Assembly: GCA_013399855.1 (NCBI GenBank)
Contig: VXAY01004719.1
Coordinates: 1,116,304 to 1,180,303, forward strand
From: Oxyruncus cristatus
Taxonomy: Eukaryota; Chordata; Aves; Passeriformes; Cotingidae
Direction of reading: 5' to 3'
DNA: 64,000 bases
The notes under the pieces are model-generated. The model saw nothing but the letters and a program-made list of their open reading frames with translations, made no database searches and was not told the origin of the DNA. How positions within the stretch are numbered: the first letter of the stretch is position 1; each line of letters opens with the position of its first letter. Shown here one piece after another: positions 24,981 to 37,115 of the stretch. The translations under genes and the position numbers were made by a program.

Positions 24981-27659
24981 TTGAATTTTGTGTGGATTTC
25001 TTCTAAAAACATTCCTCTTTCATGGTTTTGTAGTGGTTTAGTTGTGGGAAGCTGGAGTTAACAAGACTAAGGCTCAGACTTACTCAGGTCACATCAGAAG
25101 TCAGAGAGGAGGGATTTCCCATGCCCTAGACTAGTTTAATTTTCTCTCTTCTTTGTTGCAGAAATACAGACAGAGAGTTTTGATTTGGGTTTTGATATAG
25201 AAAACCACTTAAACAAATTTTGAGTGCTCCAAGACATCTTGAACTCAATTCCTATGTTAGTGTCTTTGGAGGAGAGGCACAGAAAGAAGTCGGATGTCAA
25301 AATAGCGGAGAGTGTATTAAGAAGTCATGGATATAGTCTCAAGCTCTGTCACAAGCTTAACCTGAACCTTTGGACAAACCTCTTCACTTTTTGGTTTAGA
25401 GTTTTTCATCCTCTAAAACACATGGGGCAGCTTACCTTTTTCCACCACAGTGTTGGGAAAATTGATCAGTTCCTATTTTAAATGTGCTTGGAACACTTGA
25501 TGCTGAGCTTTGTTAAAAAGCTATCAAAGATGAAAAATTGAGATAGAAATCACATAAACTCTAGCCACCCGTTTGTATTATTATTGATTTAACTTTGCAT
25601 TTCTAGCGTATTTTGTTCTAGAAAGTCTTGGAACAGAAACAAACCTTTATGTGGTTCTGTCCCAGGAGATCATAGAGCAGAGATCCTGTCTCTGGCTGCA
25701 CACAGGAGTTATATATATATAGATTGCACAATATTACCTCTCCCTGTACCCTTGCCTGGCTCACGTCCTTAGACTGTCAATGTTACAGCCAAATCACTGC
25801 TGTTGCCTCCGTATAGAGCCAATTGTCTGCCATCATCCTGTCAGGCACTTATACCTAGTTCTCCTAATACAACCTATATTAAGCCAATTTATATTCCACG
25901 GTGAGTACCTAATGGAGAAAGCACCCACAGGATGCTTATGTGCTGCTTTCCTTCAGAGGTATTTAGCTGATCTACTGACAGCTATCATTTCTCCCCATAG
26001 GTTTTTCCTCACAGCCTTAGAACATCCAAGCTGCAAGAACACGGTTACTCCTAGAACAAGATCTCTTTTTCAGGAATTACTTTGCTGTCCTCTCTGTGGG
26101 ACAGAGGATACATACCTATCACCAGGGCCTCCAGGAGTTCCAGGTGGTACACTTTGATTTTCTCATTTGGTGTCAGATCAGTCCCTGCCAAAAAATGTTT
26201 GCATTTTTATTTACTTTAGATCCAGTTTGTTTGCTTCTCCTTGTCTATTGAAATTTTCTCCAGGAAACATGTAATTTGCCTGGCTTCTGGGGGTGCCATC
26301 TTTTCACCATCTTCCAGCAACATATCCAACTGCACTTAGCATTTTTGCCTTTGCTCTTTACATCACTGGAATTACATTGGTGGAAAATTAACCTGATGAC
26401 AGCTCCATCACATCCTGTAATGTTACTGTTGCTGTAATTTAGCTTCCTCACCTATTTTTCATATATCTTTTCATCCTACAGATCTGTAGAGTGCTCTGCT
26501 TCCTGGGTGCTTTAGGATTACTACAAAATGGGCTAGCAGACAACCCAAAAATAGATATAAGCAGCTTCAGCTCATCTGAAGGGGCTGGGAAGGAATATAT
26601 AACATGTCCATTTATTTTACTTGAGAGAGGAACAGGGATAGGTGTTGAGATCTGGTGTCTAATATGGAAGGACAGAGGAAGCATTAAATCCCTCTTTCTC
26701 TTGTCGTCCTTCTTAAATTTATGCCAGGCTATGATATAAACTTGCATTCAGAGAAACATTTCACCAGGTAAACCTACAAAATCCCTTATAAAGCAAATGT
26801 GATGAATCATTGTTCTCTCATTGCTGTTGTTTAGGAGCTGAACATGCTTCTCTTTTTCTGCCTTGCCCCTCTGCAGAGGGGTGAATTAAAATGCCCATTC
26901 AGAGCCACTCCCCATCAAACCATATGTAAGAAGTTTGATGGCCAAAGACACCACGTGCTCCAGCCCAGGCAGAAGGTTCATCCATTTCTTTCTCCTCTGA
27001 CAGATTTTATGAGTAACATTTCATGCTTTCCCTTACTGTTTTCTACTGAGTCAGTAGCAGGACAGACTCAGAGCAGTGAGCTCCCAGGTCCCATGGGCAA
27101 GCATAAGCCCACCAGTGCTAGATTCTCTGCCTGATCCCATGGCACTTCACTGCTTTTCATAGCTGTCAGAGTAAATCCTCCCATTTGCAAATCTGCTTTC
27201 CAGAAGAGAGCTTGCACTGCACAGCAGGGACAGAGAATACCCTACAAAGTCTAGGGCAGCACTTAAGCCAGAGATATGCCCTTTATTTTTTTCAGTCGCT
27301 TTGATTTTTTGCTCTGTAGAGTTTTCCAGGCTTTGGCTCCCATCCTTACTAAACTAATTATGTGACTTTGAAAAAACAATTCATTTTTCTCCACTTCTCC
27401 GGCACTGCCAGCATTTTTTATGACTTTATAGAAAATCTTGCACTATTTGGTGTTTTGCCTAAACTTACATGCGATTAATCAGAGAAGCTCAGCCCTCACT
27501 GTAGAATAAATCCCCAACTCCATCCCTGAGCCTGAAGCTTTGAGCTGGCTGCAGCACGCACACGGTGCCCTGTCTGCACCTCTCATTGGCTCCATCCCTG
27601 CAAGGTGTAGCCCACCAACATGATCCAAAGCATGGACACAGCCTGAGCCATAGTATTAC
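24981..27659. other. Non-coding sequence, no recognised feature
   Basis: No exon, RNA gene or repeat family is recognised apart from the short (AT)6 run at 25710-25721. The longest open frame, 125 codons at 25780-26157 plus, ends in a proline/glycine-rich stretch and matches no family I know. Confidence 0.5.
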
Positions 27660-28400
27660 ACAACAATGTTCATTTTAGTTGCCTGCAGGACTCTTGTGAA
27701 TTAACACAACGACGCATTTACCAGCACAATGAGACATTTGCTTGATGGGCCGTGGGGTGTTAGCCATCCCCCCTCCATGCACGTTTTGTCCAGCTGGCCT
27801 AGCACGTGCTCCCATATCACACGACATGGTTTTGTAGCTGCACATACCCCCATTCAGATCAGGGCCACCTCTGCCCTTGCTCACACCACTTAGGAGTTAA
27901 AAAAAAGAAAAAATTCAGCAAAGGGAAAATTAAAACTTTCAAAAGGAAACAAATTATTTGAATGAAAGTATTTCAAAGAAAATATCTTATCACTCTGAAA
28001 TTTTATTCACCCTTTAAAAATAAACAACCTCTGTAACTACTTTTTCAGGCTACAGTTTGCTAGCAGTTTTTATCTGCAGAAAGGATTAGCTTATTCGTGG
28101 ATGGAACGTGCTGCACACACCCTGTTCCCATGCAGATTCATGCGGCAGGGAGCTGCATTTACAGCTCAGCTCTAGGACATTTTTTCTGTAGCTAAATCAG
28201 ATGACTGCAAAGACCATTAGAGCAGTTTATCGTTGGAATCTGCAGGAACGTACTGTACCCAAAAGGAAAATGTTCATTGACAGGGGAAGTGCAAGATCTG
28301 TGATCCTTGTAATTATGCAGATGATCCTCTCCAGAGGTCTGTGGTATGTGAGCAGGTCCACAACGATGGCTTTTGGCTGCAGCACTTTAATAATCCACTA
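27660..28400. other. Unique sequence with retained CpG, possible regulatory DNA
   Basis: No gene is recognised. Compared with its neighbours this stretch keeps more CpG (for example near 27710, 27750, 27785, 27825, 28095 and 28230). It also contains octamer-like and GATTA-type motifs between 28080 and 28320. This is compatible with a conserved non-coding element but proves nothing alone. Confidence 0.25.
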
Positions 28401-31400
28401 AAATCCAGCTGTTCCTTCTCTCAAGTCCACTTGGCTGCAGCCCTGACTGGCACATCACCATGAATGGTTTTGTCTCTCACCAGGGACATGCAAAACGCAA
28501 CAGGCTCATTGAAATCAAAGTGCTGCATTTCTGGGCAGTTTGTGTTGTTGTGCTGTTGAGTTTGTACCTTGCAGCTCACCAGTAGTAGAGACATGAGGCA
28601 CACAGAGATGGACGATTTTTGGAACGAGGTGATGTCATCGCTAGCACAGGTTGGCAATATGCGGCTCTTCCAAAAATCTCCAGTCAAAATCTGGTCTAAG
28701 GAAGGATGCCTCCACTTAAATAAATAGGTAAAAGGAAAACCTCCTCATCCCAACATGGCAATGTTTCTGCTTGATATGCAACCTGGTATAAAAACTGCAC
28801 ATTTCCCAGCGTGATACCAAACTCATTCATGTGCTTAGATCTTGGAAGGCAGTGTGCAAGAAAATCGCCTGGTGGCATTTACAATTATAATTGCTTGAAA
28901 GGCATTGAAGAAATCAAAAAGAGTTGGGAACCAAAAGAGGTTCTCCTCAAGGGTTTGAGAGTTGTAGCACTGATGAGCAAAACAAATGGTGCACAAATGC
29001 ATAAGCAATGCTGGTTCCCTGCCTTGCCAGGTGAAAACCATCCTCCTCCCATAACACTCTATTTTCATAAAACCATGGCCTTACTGGAGAAGGCAAAGTA
29101 TCTTAAGGCTGGAGGACTGTAAATTTCTGGTGACCCCAGGGATGCTTTTTGGTGGCGAATATGATCCCTGCTGATCTTGAGGAAACTGTGGCTGTTTCTA
29201 ACCTACAACGGTGTATCAGAGGGTTTGAAGAGACATCAGCTGGGTTATTCCTCTCTGCACTCAGAAAATGATCCTGCCATCCCCCACTCCCCCTAGATCA
29301 GGACCGGGTTGTGCTGTACCCATTTGTAGCAAGACTCAGCTTCTTAATTTCAAACTTTACCCTCAGGCGGTCAGGACAGATCGGGAGTAAGAAAAAGCTG
29401 TTCCAGTTTTCCTGATAAGGCCACAGGGGAAGGAGGGAATTGTTTTTGCATAAAGCCATAAAGAACAACTGTTTCCAATCTGGGAAACAAGCCCGAATCT
29501 CTTGACTCTCAGTGCTCTCTTCTTTTTGGCAGTAACGTAACACGCTTTTTCTGTCTCAGGAACCTCGGACAGCCTATCTCTAGGGCAGAGGACAGCGAGG
29601 CTGACGCAAGGAAGCTTTGGTGGCTGCCTCTTGGAAGAGTTCATCAAGGTTTTTCATATGACTTAATGCAGCTGGCTGCAGCATGGAAACTGCAATTACC
29701 TCAGGCCTGCAGTTTTGGTAGGGAAATGGCCTGAACCAGCTTTTGGTAAAATTCTAGTTGAAAAGCTGTGTACCTAAAACCTTTATTATTTCCAGTGCAG
29801 GTTGTCTGGGCCTAATGTGAGTTCACCTGTACATCTCACTCTGGAAAAAAGGTAATAGTATATGAAAATCAGAATTTTAATAGCCAGGCACAGACAAGGG
29901 ATGGCACATCAAGTGCTATTTGCTTACTGTCAGGTAGCATTAAAAGGAGGCAGAAAACAGAGAGAAAAGGCTTTCTGCACTGCTGAGTCCCAAAAGAAGA
30001 ACTAGATATGTCCTATTACCACAGTATATTATAAAATTGCAGCAGGCAGTTTTGAAGTGAGAATGAAGGCTGTTGTGCAAAGGCGTTGTTGGAAGGAAAA
30101 TTGCTGACGATTTAGGTGAACATTCAGAGCAGAAACCAGGATTCACGTGCAAGCCACAGCCCCTGCATATGTCTTATCTTCCAACCATCTATTGATATGG
30201 GGAAAGGCTTAGTTGAGCTACACCTGGTGTTGGAACCCTACTAGATGAAGAGCCACCCAACCAGGAGTGTCCCAGAGAGATGTAGTCCTATGGAAATGCA
30301 TTTAATGGGGATGATATACTTTCTCATATTAGAGTGGGGGGCAAGGGGTGCTTCTGCAAAGAAACTACAGGCACACCATAAAGCCAAGGAAGTGCAGCAG
30401 CACGAGGAAGCCTCAGTGAATTGGCAGCATCCACATTTCCCTGCTCACCGGACCTGTCTGCAAATGTGCGGGGTTGGAAAGAGTGTTGGGACACAGCCTG
30501 GGGGAACTGTATGCTACAGACAGTGGAATCACCTCAGATAGGGGAGAGGAGGGTTTTTAGTGGTTATCACTGTGCTTTAGGGAAGGAGGAACAGGTTGTT
30601 GTGGACGATCATCAGAAAAGCAGCTTTGCATCTCTTGCCTGGTTGCTAGCTTTAGTGGGAAACAGTGCTGGCTGCTAGTAAACATTTCACATTTGTGATT
30701 TGGTTTTTTTGGCTGCTCTAACCTTCCTTCTAAGTCCAGTGGTAGCTGGTCATCCACCCTTCAACCTGTCTCGGTTGGGGGCCAGGGCACCCCCTGAATT
30801 TCTCTCCTGCCTGCCTAGTGCCTACATTTTCCCTACTTTGCAGCCATGGCTCAGAGCAGCGACACACGTGTCCCCTGAGTCGCCCTCTGCCAGATGTGGC
30901 AGGGGAAGTGCTGCTCCTGCCAGGGAGATGGTGAGGTGAGGCCGAAGCACCAGCTTGTAGCCCTGGGGCCCAGGCGTGCTCAGAGGGACAATTCCTGGTG
31001 GATCAGCAGCCTCTCAACAACCTGGTAGCTCCACTTCGCTTGTGCTGCAGATCATAGTGCTTGAAGCACTGAAACACAGGTATTTGTCTATGCACATAGA
31101 TATGCGTGAATATGTTAGAAGTCAAACAAAGCATTATAAATGTGCAGTGAAGAAATAACAACCTGGCTTCTTTGATTAAACAGTTTGATTTACTGAGCTA
31201 AACAGTAGGTTTTTTACTCTCTGCTATGTAATTGTTATTGGAAGACACGTCTGGTATCTGAGTAGAAAAGCACTTTTGCAAGGACAAAGCATTCGAAATA
31301 GTGAGGGAGAAACAACTGTCAGACAGGACCTATATATAAAAAGTCAGGCAGAAAGCTCAAATAAATGTTGAATTATATATACTTAAAAAGGTTGTGGGAG

Positions 31401-32523
31401 AGCATAGCTCTTTAATATTATTGTGGTCATGACATTTATAGCTCTTGTCCTGTCTGGCCACTGGTGTCTTCTCTGTTTCTGTTGAGACATGATATCTCTG
31501 AGACAACAGCCACCGAGCCGTGATGCCAAGAGAATTTACCTTTTTTTCCTAAGTTCAGATATGGAGTTGCAGCCACTTAAGATGCAGACCATGTTGGAGA
31601 TCACATGGAAAAATAATAAATTCTAAGTACATGGATAAATACACAGAGCAGCAAGTCAGTCTCCAATCAGGCAAACCTGGAGGGAGCAGCAGCTCCTGCT
31701 CTTCAGCCCTTACTGCTGAATGTGAAGCCAGGGACTCAGAAATGTTGTCTCATGGCTGTCAGGACTTATCACCATCACAGACTGGGGGAAATAACCCAAA
31801 CAAACTCATGACAAATTTAAGGAGATTAGAGGGACTGAGCAGTGAGACCTCACTTGGGGTCTCTTTCAGTTTTTTAATGAGGCATAAAAAGGGTCCTCAA
31901 AAGTAGACTTTTTTTCTTCCCTGCTTGTTTTGCTACATTAGAAATTTAAATTGTCCTTGCATTCTCAGGAAGACTCAACTGATGAAGGACGTCCAGCAGC
32001 ACAGGAGCACTGAAACTACCAGCAACCTCCTTTCTCTGGCCGCCAATGGACATGGCCTCAGCTTGCTGCCCTCCTGGTTCTCCTCAGTGCAAAAGGGCCA
32101 AGTTTTCAAAGGTGACCAGCGATTTCCACCTCTTGGCCTCTTGCATCCTAAAAGGAGGTGAGGTTTCTGAAAGCAAGTCATTTGAAGATTCTTCAGTGTG
32201 GCAGCCAGAAATGAAGGCTTTCCAGACAAATAACCTAAATAAAGTTCAGACTAAGTACAGAATTCACCTTTCCCTTTGGAAGAAATTACTCATGACACAC
32301 TTAGTGTGGGAGAAATATGGGACCTATTAGAGCTGTAGGGCCATGTATGTGTAAGATGCATTTAAGGGAAGAGATAGATCAATGGACGTCGGGAGAAGTA
32401 GTTTCTAGCATCTTTAAAAGTACAGACTCGTGTGTCCAGATACCTCACATTGCAGCTGATCACATCACGGAGGAAGAAAGCATTTGTTAGAACTGATTTT
32501 CTCTTACATTCTCTTGGGGAATG
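28401..32523. other. Non-coding sequence, no recognised feature
   Basis: More than 4 kb without a recognised exon, RNA gene or mobile element. Open frames reach 103 codons at most. A GC-richer patch at 30720-30960 gives longer frames by composition only. Confidence 0.5.
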
Positions 32524-33228
32524 AGATGCTGGGAAGCAGTGCCACCGAAAGGGACCTGGGGGTCCTGGTCGATGGCAAGTTGAATATGAGTCAGCAGTGC
32601 CCTGACAGCCAGGAGGGCCAGCTGTGTCCTGGGGGGCATCAGGCAAAGCATCACCAGCCAGTCGAGGGAGGGGATTGTCCCACTCTGCTCTGCACTGGTG
32701 CGGCCTCACCTTGAATATTGTGTGCAGTTTTGGTCATTGCAATATAAGCAAGATACTAAGCTATTAGAGAGTGTCCAAAGGAGGGTGGTGAAGATGGAGA
32801 AGGGCTGTGAGGGGAAGCCGTATGAGGAGCAGCTGAGGGCACTTGGTCTGTTCAGCCTGGAGAAGAGATGACTGAGGGCAGACCTCACTGCAGCCACAAC
32901 TTCCTCATGAGGGGAAGAGGAAGGTCAGACACTGATCTCTTCTCTGTGGTGACCAGTGACAGTACCAGAGGGAATGGCCTGAAGTTGACTAAGGGGAGGT
33001 TTAGGTTGGATATTAGAAAGAGATTCTTCACCCTAAGGGTAGTTGGGCACTGGAACAGGCTCCACAGGGAAGTGGTCACAGCACCAAGCCTGACAGTTCA
33101 AGAAGCATTTGAATGATACTCCCAGGAACATGGTGTGACTCTTGGTGATGGGCCCATGCAGGGGCAGGAGTTGGACTCAGTGGTTCTTGTGGATCCCTTC
33201 CAACTCAGCATATTCTGTTATTCCGTGA
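32524..33228 (+). mobile_element. CR1 LINE, 5'-truncated copy (ORF2 C-terminus and 3' UTR)
   Basis: The copy starts inside ORF2. 'ERDLGVLVDGKLNMSQQ' is readable at 32547-32597, just after the RT catalytic core in CR1. A frameshift follows, then 'VRPHLEYCVQFW' near 32700-32735, 'LLESVQRRVVKM' near 32761, 'YEEQLRALGLFSLEKR' near 32820, and a stop codon in place of arginine. The rest of ORF2 is broken by several stops. The 3' UTR ends in a degenerate octamer tail (ATTCTGTT then ATTCCGTGA) at 33212-33228. The element is dead. It is a typical 5'-truncated CR1 of about 700 bp on the plus strand. It belongs to the same 3'-end type as the reverse copy at 6675-6850. Confidence 0.9.
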
Positions 33229-35181
33229 ACTGGCTATTTCAAGCTGCCTCACTTGTGCCTATGTGTTACCAAGCAGTACTGTCACACCCAAGCACGCAAG
33301 AAAACATGTGTCATGTCCCTTCAAAACTAGGAAGTAAACTTCAAAAAACTTTAAAAAAAAAAAAAAAAAGCGTAAACCTGTTGAGAAGTAGTTTTTCACT
33401 CTGTATATATGGGGGGGTCACAGTTTTAGAAGGAACATTTAAATTTTTACCAAAAATGCAAATATAATATTTTCATGCAATCCTGTGATTCCAGACAGTG
33501 ATGCTTTAAGGGATCAGTCAAGTGATACTTGCACTTAATTTGTGAGTCTTAGGAACTGGAAACTGGACACATGACTGTGTTACAGAAATGCAAACAAATC
33601 ACAAAACTCCTCAACTTTTCTTCACAGCAACAAAGAACTTAATAAAGAAAAGTTGTCAGTACTGAAAATGCTGTATTTTTTGTCTTGCTTTGCTTCTTAT
33701 ACCACTCTCCCTAACCTTCTGGTTTCCTCTAATGAAATGAAAAATCTACAGGGAACTATTTTATCCTTTGTTTCTGAAGTCCCCTTTTTCATGTAAAGAA
33801 CATTAAAACAACAACAGCAAAAGATTAGTTTCAGAAGAAAACCTGTTTTCCTTGTGACAAAAGGTCTGGCCTTGCTTTGAGCTCTGTCTACCATATTAAC
33901 AGCTCTTGGTGGTGCAGTAGAGGTGGCATCTTGTGGGGAAGGTGCTGTCACCCTGACTTTTCCAGTGTTGAGGTCTGCTCATGAAAACAGTGGCTCCCCC
34001 ACCCCGAGGCCACCGGGATCACCAGCTCCTGAAGGGTGTCCAGCAAGGCTCCAGGTGGCAATGCCCCAGAGCAGAGGCTGAGAGGTTAATTCTCACAAAG
34101 GTGGCAAACACAGGAGATGAAGCTTTTCTCTCCAGGTTAGCAAGTAGGGCTTTATACGCATTTTCCTGTGGAGGTGCATCAGTTCGAGAAAACTGGTGTG
34201 TGCCTGCCTGTCATCTGGTTCTAGCACATGGTTGATATTAAGGAAAAGCATGATTGCTTTAGTTTCCAGTGTGTTAGGGCTTATCACTCATAACTTTTGG
34301 ATGAGGAAACACATTAAGATACTCTAATACATACAAAATAAAGGAAAAGTAAACACTGAACCTTTTCTGAATTTAACAGACCTGCTTGCTCCCTGGTACT
34401 GCATTCAACATGGTCAAACTGCTCCCCAGAAACCTGAAAAACTGGAATATGTTGAAACCACAAGGTGGGAACATAAGGATTGATCCTACAAATCTCCCAT
34501 TCAAGATTGCTTAACTTGGAGCATGAAAGAAGCTCACAGAAGCCAAGGACATCACTCAGGAGTTCCATGAGAAGCCCAGGCTCCATGGCACTTCGGTGCC
34601 CTCTCCATCAGCACTACAGGGGTGGGATGAACCACTGAGCCACCAAGCCAGACTGACAGAAAACAACTACCCATTCCTTGCAAGGATATTTCTTGGTGGT
34701 TAAAGGGTGCAGGTGCACACCATGGTGCCATGTCAGCACATGTCAGTGCTGGCCCATGGAGATGATTGGAGCATGAGGATGGAAGGGGTAGAAGGACAGA
34801 GGCAGCCCTGGCTCAGACTGACGGAAGTTTCATGCAACGGAGAGCAGGAAATGTATGAGGCTGGAGCTGTATCCCCACCTCACATAATGGGTTGCCCTCA
34901 ACACAGCACTAAACACATTAAGCAATGATGAATATGCATACTTTAAGACTAAATCTGCTTCCTAATTGAACTTTTCACAAGCAATCTCTTCTTTGAATCC
35001 ATGTATCCAAACAACTGCTTCTGGGTGAAACAACTTCCCAAGTCAAAATAACATCATCAAAAGATAGAAGAAAATTCACAACACCCAGAAAATGGGTTGT
35101 TTTGTGGATAAAACCAACGAAACCATAAAGCTCCCTCAGATTTAGGTCTTGGTCTGAAAATTTGGGTTAAAACATGAATTT
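33229..35181. other. Non-coding sequence with one poly-A run
   Basis: No exon, RNA gene or repeat family is recognised. A 17-base A run lies at 33353-33369, about 125 bases beyond the CR1 tail. It is not part of CR1, whose copies end in octamers and not in poly-A. Open frames are at most 110 codons. Confidence 0.5.
33353..33369. repeat. Poly-A run (A17)
   Basis: Seventeen A in sequence downstream of the CR1 3' end. No retrocopy body is recognised. Confidence 0.9.
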
Positions 35182-35193
35182 TCACAGAATCAC
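35182..35193 (-). repeat. Isolated reverse-orientation CR1 tail-like motif
   Basis: TCACAGAATCAC is the reverse complement of a CR1 octamer tail. It sits directly before the 5' limit of the plus-strand CR1 at 35188. It could be the displaced tail of the minus-strand CR1 at 36281-37115, left behind when the plus-strand copy inserted. Twelve bases can also occur by chance. Confidence 0.4.
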
Positions 35194-36279
35194 CTCTTGC
35201 ACCCTGGGATCCTGGAAAAGCTGGCAGCCCATGGCTTTGACAGGGGCGCTCTGTGCTGGGTTAGGAACTGGCTGATGGCTGGGCCCAGAGAGTGGTGGTG
35301 AACGGGGCTGCATCCAGTTGGTGGCCGGTCACTAGTGGTGTCCCCCAGGGATCAGTGTTGGGCCCAGTCCTGCTTAATATCTTTATTGATGATCTGGATG
35401 ACGGGATCGAGTGTACCATCAGCAAATTTGCAGATGACACCAAGCTGAGGGGGAGTGCCAATCTGCTGGAGGGTAGGAGAGCTCTGCAGAGGGACCTGGA
35501 CAGGCTGGACAAATGGGCTTCATCCAGTGGTATGATGTTCAACAAGGCCAAGTGCCGGGTCCCGCACTTTGGCCACAACAACCCCCTGCAGTGCTACAGG
35601 CTGGGGACAGAGTGGCTGGAGAGCAGAAAGGGACCTGGGAGTTTGGATTGACAGGAAGCTAAACATGAGCCAGCAGTGGCATCCTGGCCTGTATCAGGAA
35701 CAATGTGGCCAGCAGGAACAGAGAAGTGGTTCTGCCCCTGTACTCGGCGCTGGTGAGGCCACACCTGGAGTGCTGTGTCCAGTTCTGGGCCCCTCAGTTC
35801 AGGAGGGATATTGAGGGGCTGGAGAGTGTCCAAAGAAGGCCAAAGAACCTGGTGAAGGAACTGGAGCACAGGTCCTATGAGGAGAGGCTGAGGGAGTTGT
35901 GGTTGTTTAGCCTGGAGAAGAGGAGGCTCAGGGGAGACCTCATCGCTCTCTACAACTATCTGAAAGGAGGTTGTAGCCAGGTGGGGGTTGGTCTCTTCTC
36001 CCAGGCAACCAGGAGTAGGACAAGAGGGCATGGTCTTAAGCTCTGCCAGGGGAGGTTTAGGTTGGATATTATAAAGAAATTCTTTACCAAGAAAGTAATC
36101 AGCCATTTGAATGCGCTGCCCAGGGAGGTGGTGGATTCACAGTCCCTGTAGGTATTTAAGAAGAGACTGGATGTGGCACTTAGTGCCATGGTCTAATTGA
36201 CAGGGTGTTGTTGAGTCGTGAGTTGGCCTCAATGATCTCACAGGTCCTTTCCAACCTGATTGATTCTGTGATTCTGTGA
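35188..36279 (+). mobile_element. CR1 LINE, best preserved copy (RT core, ORF2 C-terminus, 3' UTR, tail)
   Basis: The copy is 5'-truncated inside the RT palm. It reads 'ILEKLAAHGFDRG', '[15 protein letters not shown]' (about 35322), '[12 protein letters not shown]', and the catalytic FADD at 35427-35438, followed by 'TKLRG' and 'DKWASS'. A frameshift occurs near 35625. '[17 protein letters not shown]' then continues in the next frame. About 27 bases of the family are missing near 35677, and the frame shifts again. From 35705 a 148-codon frame covers '[13 protein letters not shown]', 'YEERLREL', '[13 protein letters not shown]' and 'GRFRLDI', and stops at 36152. The 3' UTR ends with two GATTCTGT octamers (36262-36277). 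Two frameshifts and the lost 5' half make it inactive. It is the youngest-looking CR1 here and lies head-on against a minus-strand CR1. Confidence 0.95.
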
Positions 36280-36280
36280 C

Positions 36281-36350
36281 CTTCCTGGCTACAAGGGCAC
36301 ATTGCTGGCTCATAGACAGCTTCACAGAATATCCTTAGTTGTCAGTCCAC
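36281..36350 (-). mobile_element. Minus-strand CR1 fragment (ORF2 '[14 protein letters not shown]' part)
   Basis: Directly after the tail of the plus-strand CR1, the minus strand encodes [14 protein letters not shown] (about 36325 down to 36284). This is the CR1 ORF2 segment normally reading KLNMSQQCA-VAKK, just C-terminal to the RT core. On its other side lies the (CATC)n microsatellite, and beyond that the minus-strand N-terminal RT part (36433-37115). I infer one minus-strand CR1 with an internal deletion of the RT palm where the microsatellite now sits. Confidence 0.75.
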
Positions 36351-36432
36351 CCATCCATCCATCCATCCATCCATCCATCCATCCATCCATCCATCCATCC
36401 ATCCATCCATCCATCCATCCATCCATCCATCC
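36351..36432. repeat. (CATC)n microsatellite inside a CR1 copy
   Basis: About twenty uninterrupted CATC units (82 bases). On the minus strand it is (GATG)n, which reads as a tandem Asp-Gly-Trp-Met peptide in one frame. That peptide is not a real protein. The perfect repetition implies recent expansion and a high chance of length polymorphism. It separates two parts of one minus-strand CR1. Confidence 0.97.
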
Positions 36433-37115
36433 ACCTGGACTTCAGGATGAGTCACTCCATCACCTTTCCAGAGACTGAAGTGAAGCTGACTGACTGGTAG
36501 TTCTGTGGGTTCTTCTTTTTGCCCTTTTTTAATAATGGAGTGACGTTTGCTTTCTTCCAGTCCTGAGGCACCTCTCTTGATTGCCATGACCTTCCAAAGG
36601 TGATTGAGAGTGACCTAGCAATGACATCTGCCAGCTTCCTTAGCATTCATGGATGAATCCCATCAGGGCCCATGGACTTGTGGATGGCAAGGTTGACTAA
36701 ATGGTCTCTGACCCAATCCTTCTCAACCAGGGGGAAATCTTCCTTTCTCCAGACCTTCTCCCTGGTCTCCTGGGTCAGAGATTCCTGAGGCCTGGCCTTG
36801 GTCATGAAGACTGAAACAAGAAGATGTACAGTATCTCAGCCTGCTCTGCAACATCTGTTGAATAGTCCCTTTTCCATTCAGTAGTGGGCCCACATTTTCC
36901 TTAGTATTCTTTTTGTTGTTGATGTGCTTGAAGAAGCCCTTCTTGTTATCCTTGACATTTTAGATAGATTTAATTCCAGCTGGGCCTTGGTCTTACTTTT
37001 TTTTCTGCATACTCTGGTAATATCCCTATATTCTTTCCAGGGGGTCTGCCCCTGCTTCCACCTCATATATCTCCTGCTTATGTCTTCTTTTCACCCTTGG
37101 AATCCTATTACAAAT
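36433..37115 (-). mobile_element. Minus-strand CR1 LINE, linker and N-terminal RT part of ORF2
   Basis: Read from 37115 down to 36433 this follows CR1 ORF2 between endonuclease and RT palm. 'RWKQGQTPWKEYRD' and 'CRKKSKTKAQLELNL' occur at about 37066-36965, then a frameshifted 'KGFF-HI'/'ENVGPLL'-like segment near 36900. '[20 protein letters not shown]' follows at 36646-36585, then '[20 protein letters not shown]' at about 36570-36510, '[16 protein letters not shown]' at 36500-36452, and then the microsatellite. In the family these boxes lie N-terminal to the catalytic motif, so this part and the plus-strand copy at 35188-36279 cover different, nearly non-overlapping parts of ORF2. Several frameshifts make it inactive. 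The right limit is approximate. Confidence 0.85.

Noticed and set aside
33353..33369. Poly-A run as tail of a processed pseudogene or of the upstream CR1
   Set aside because: CR1 ends in octamers at 33228, and the 125 bases before the A run resemble no transcript I recognise.
35594..36106. 170-codon minus-strand open frame
   Set aside because: It is the antisense of the CR1 ORF2 region on the plus strand. The real homology is on the plus strand.
36342..36587. Protein-like frame with tandem Asp-Gly-Trp-Met units
   Set aside because: It is the translation of the (GATG)n microsatellite joined to CR1 sequence, not a repeat protein.
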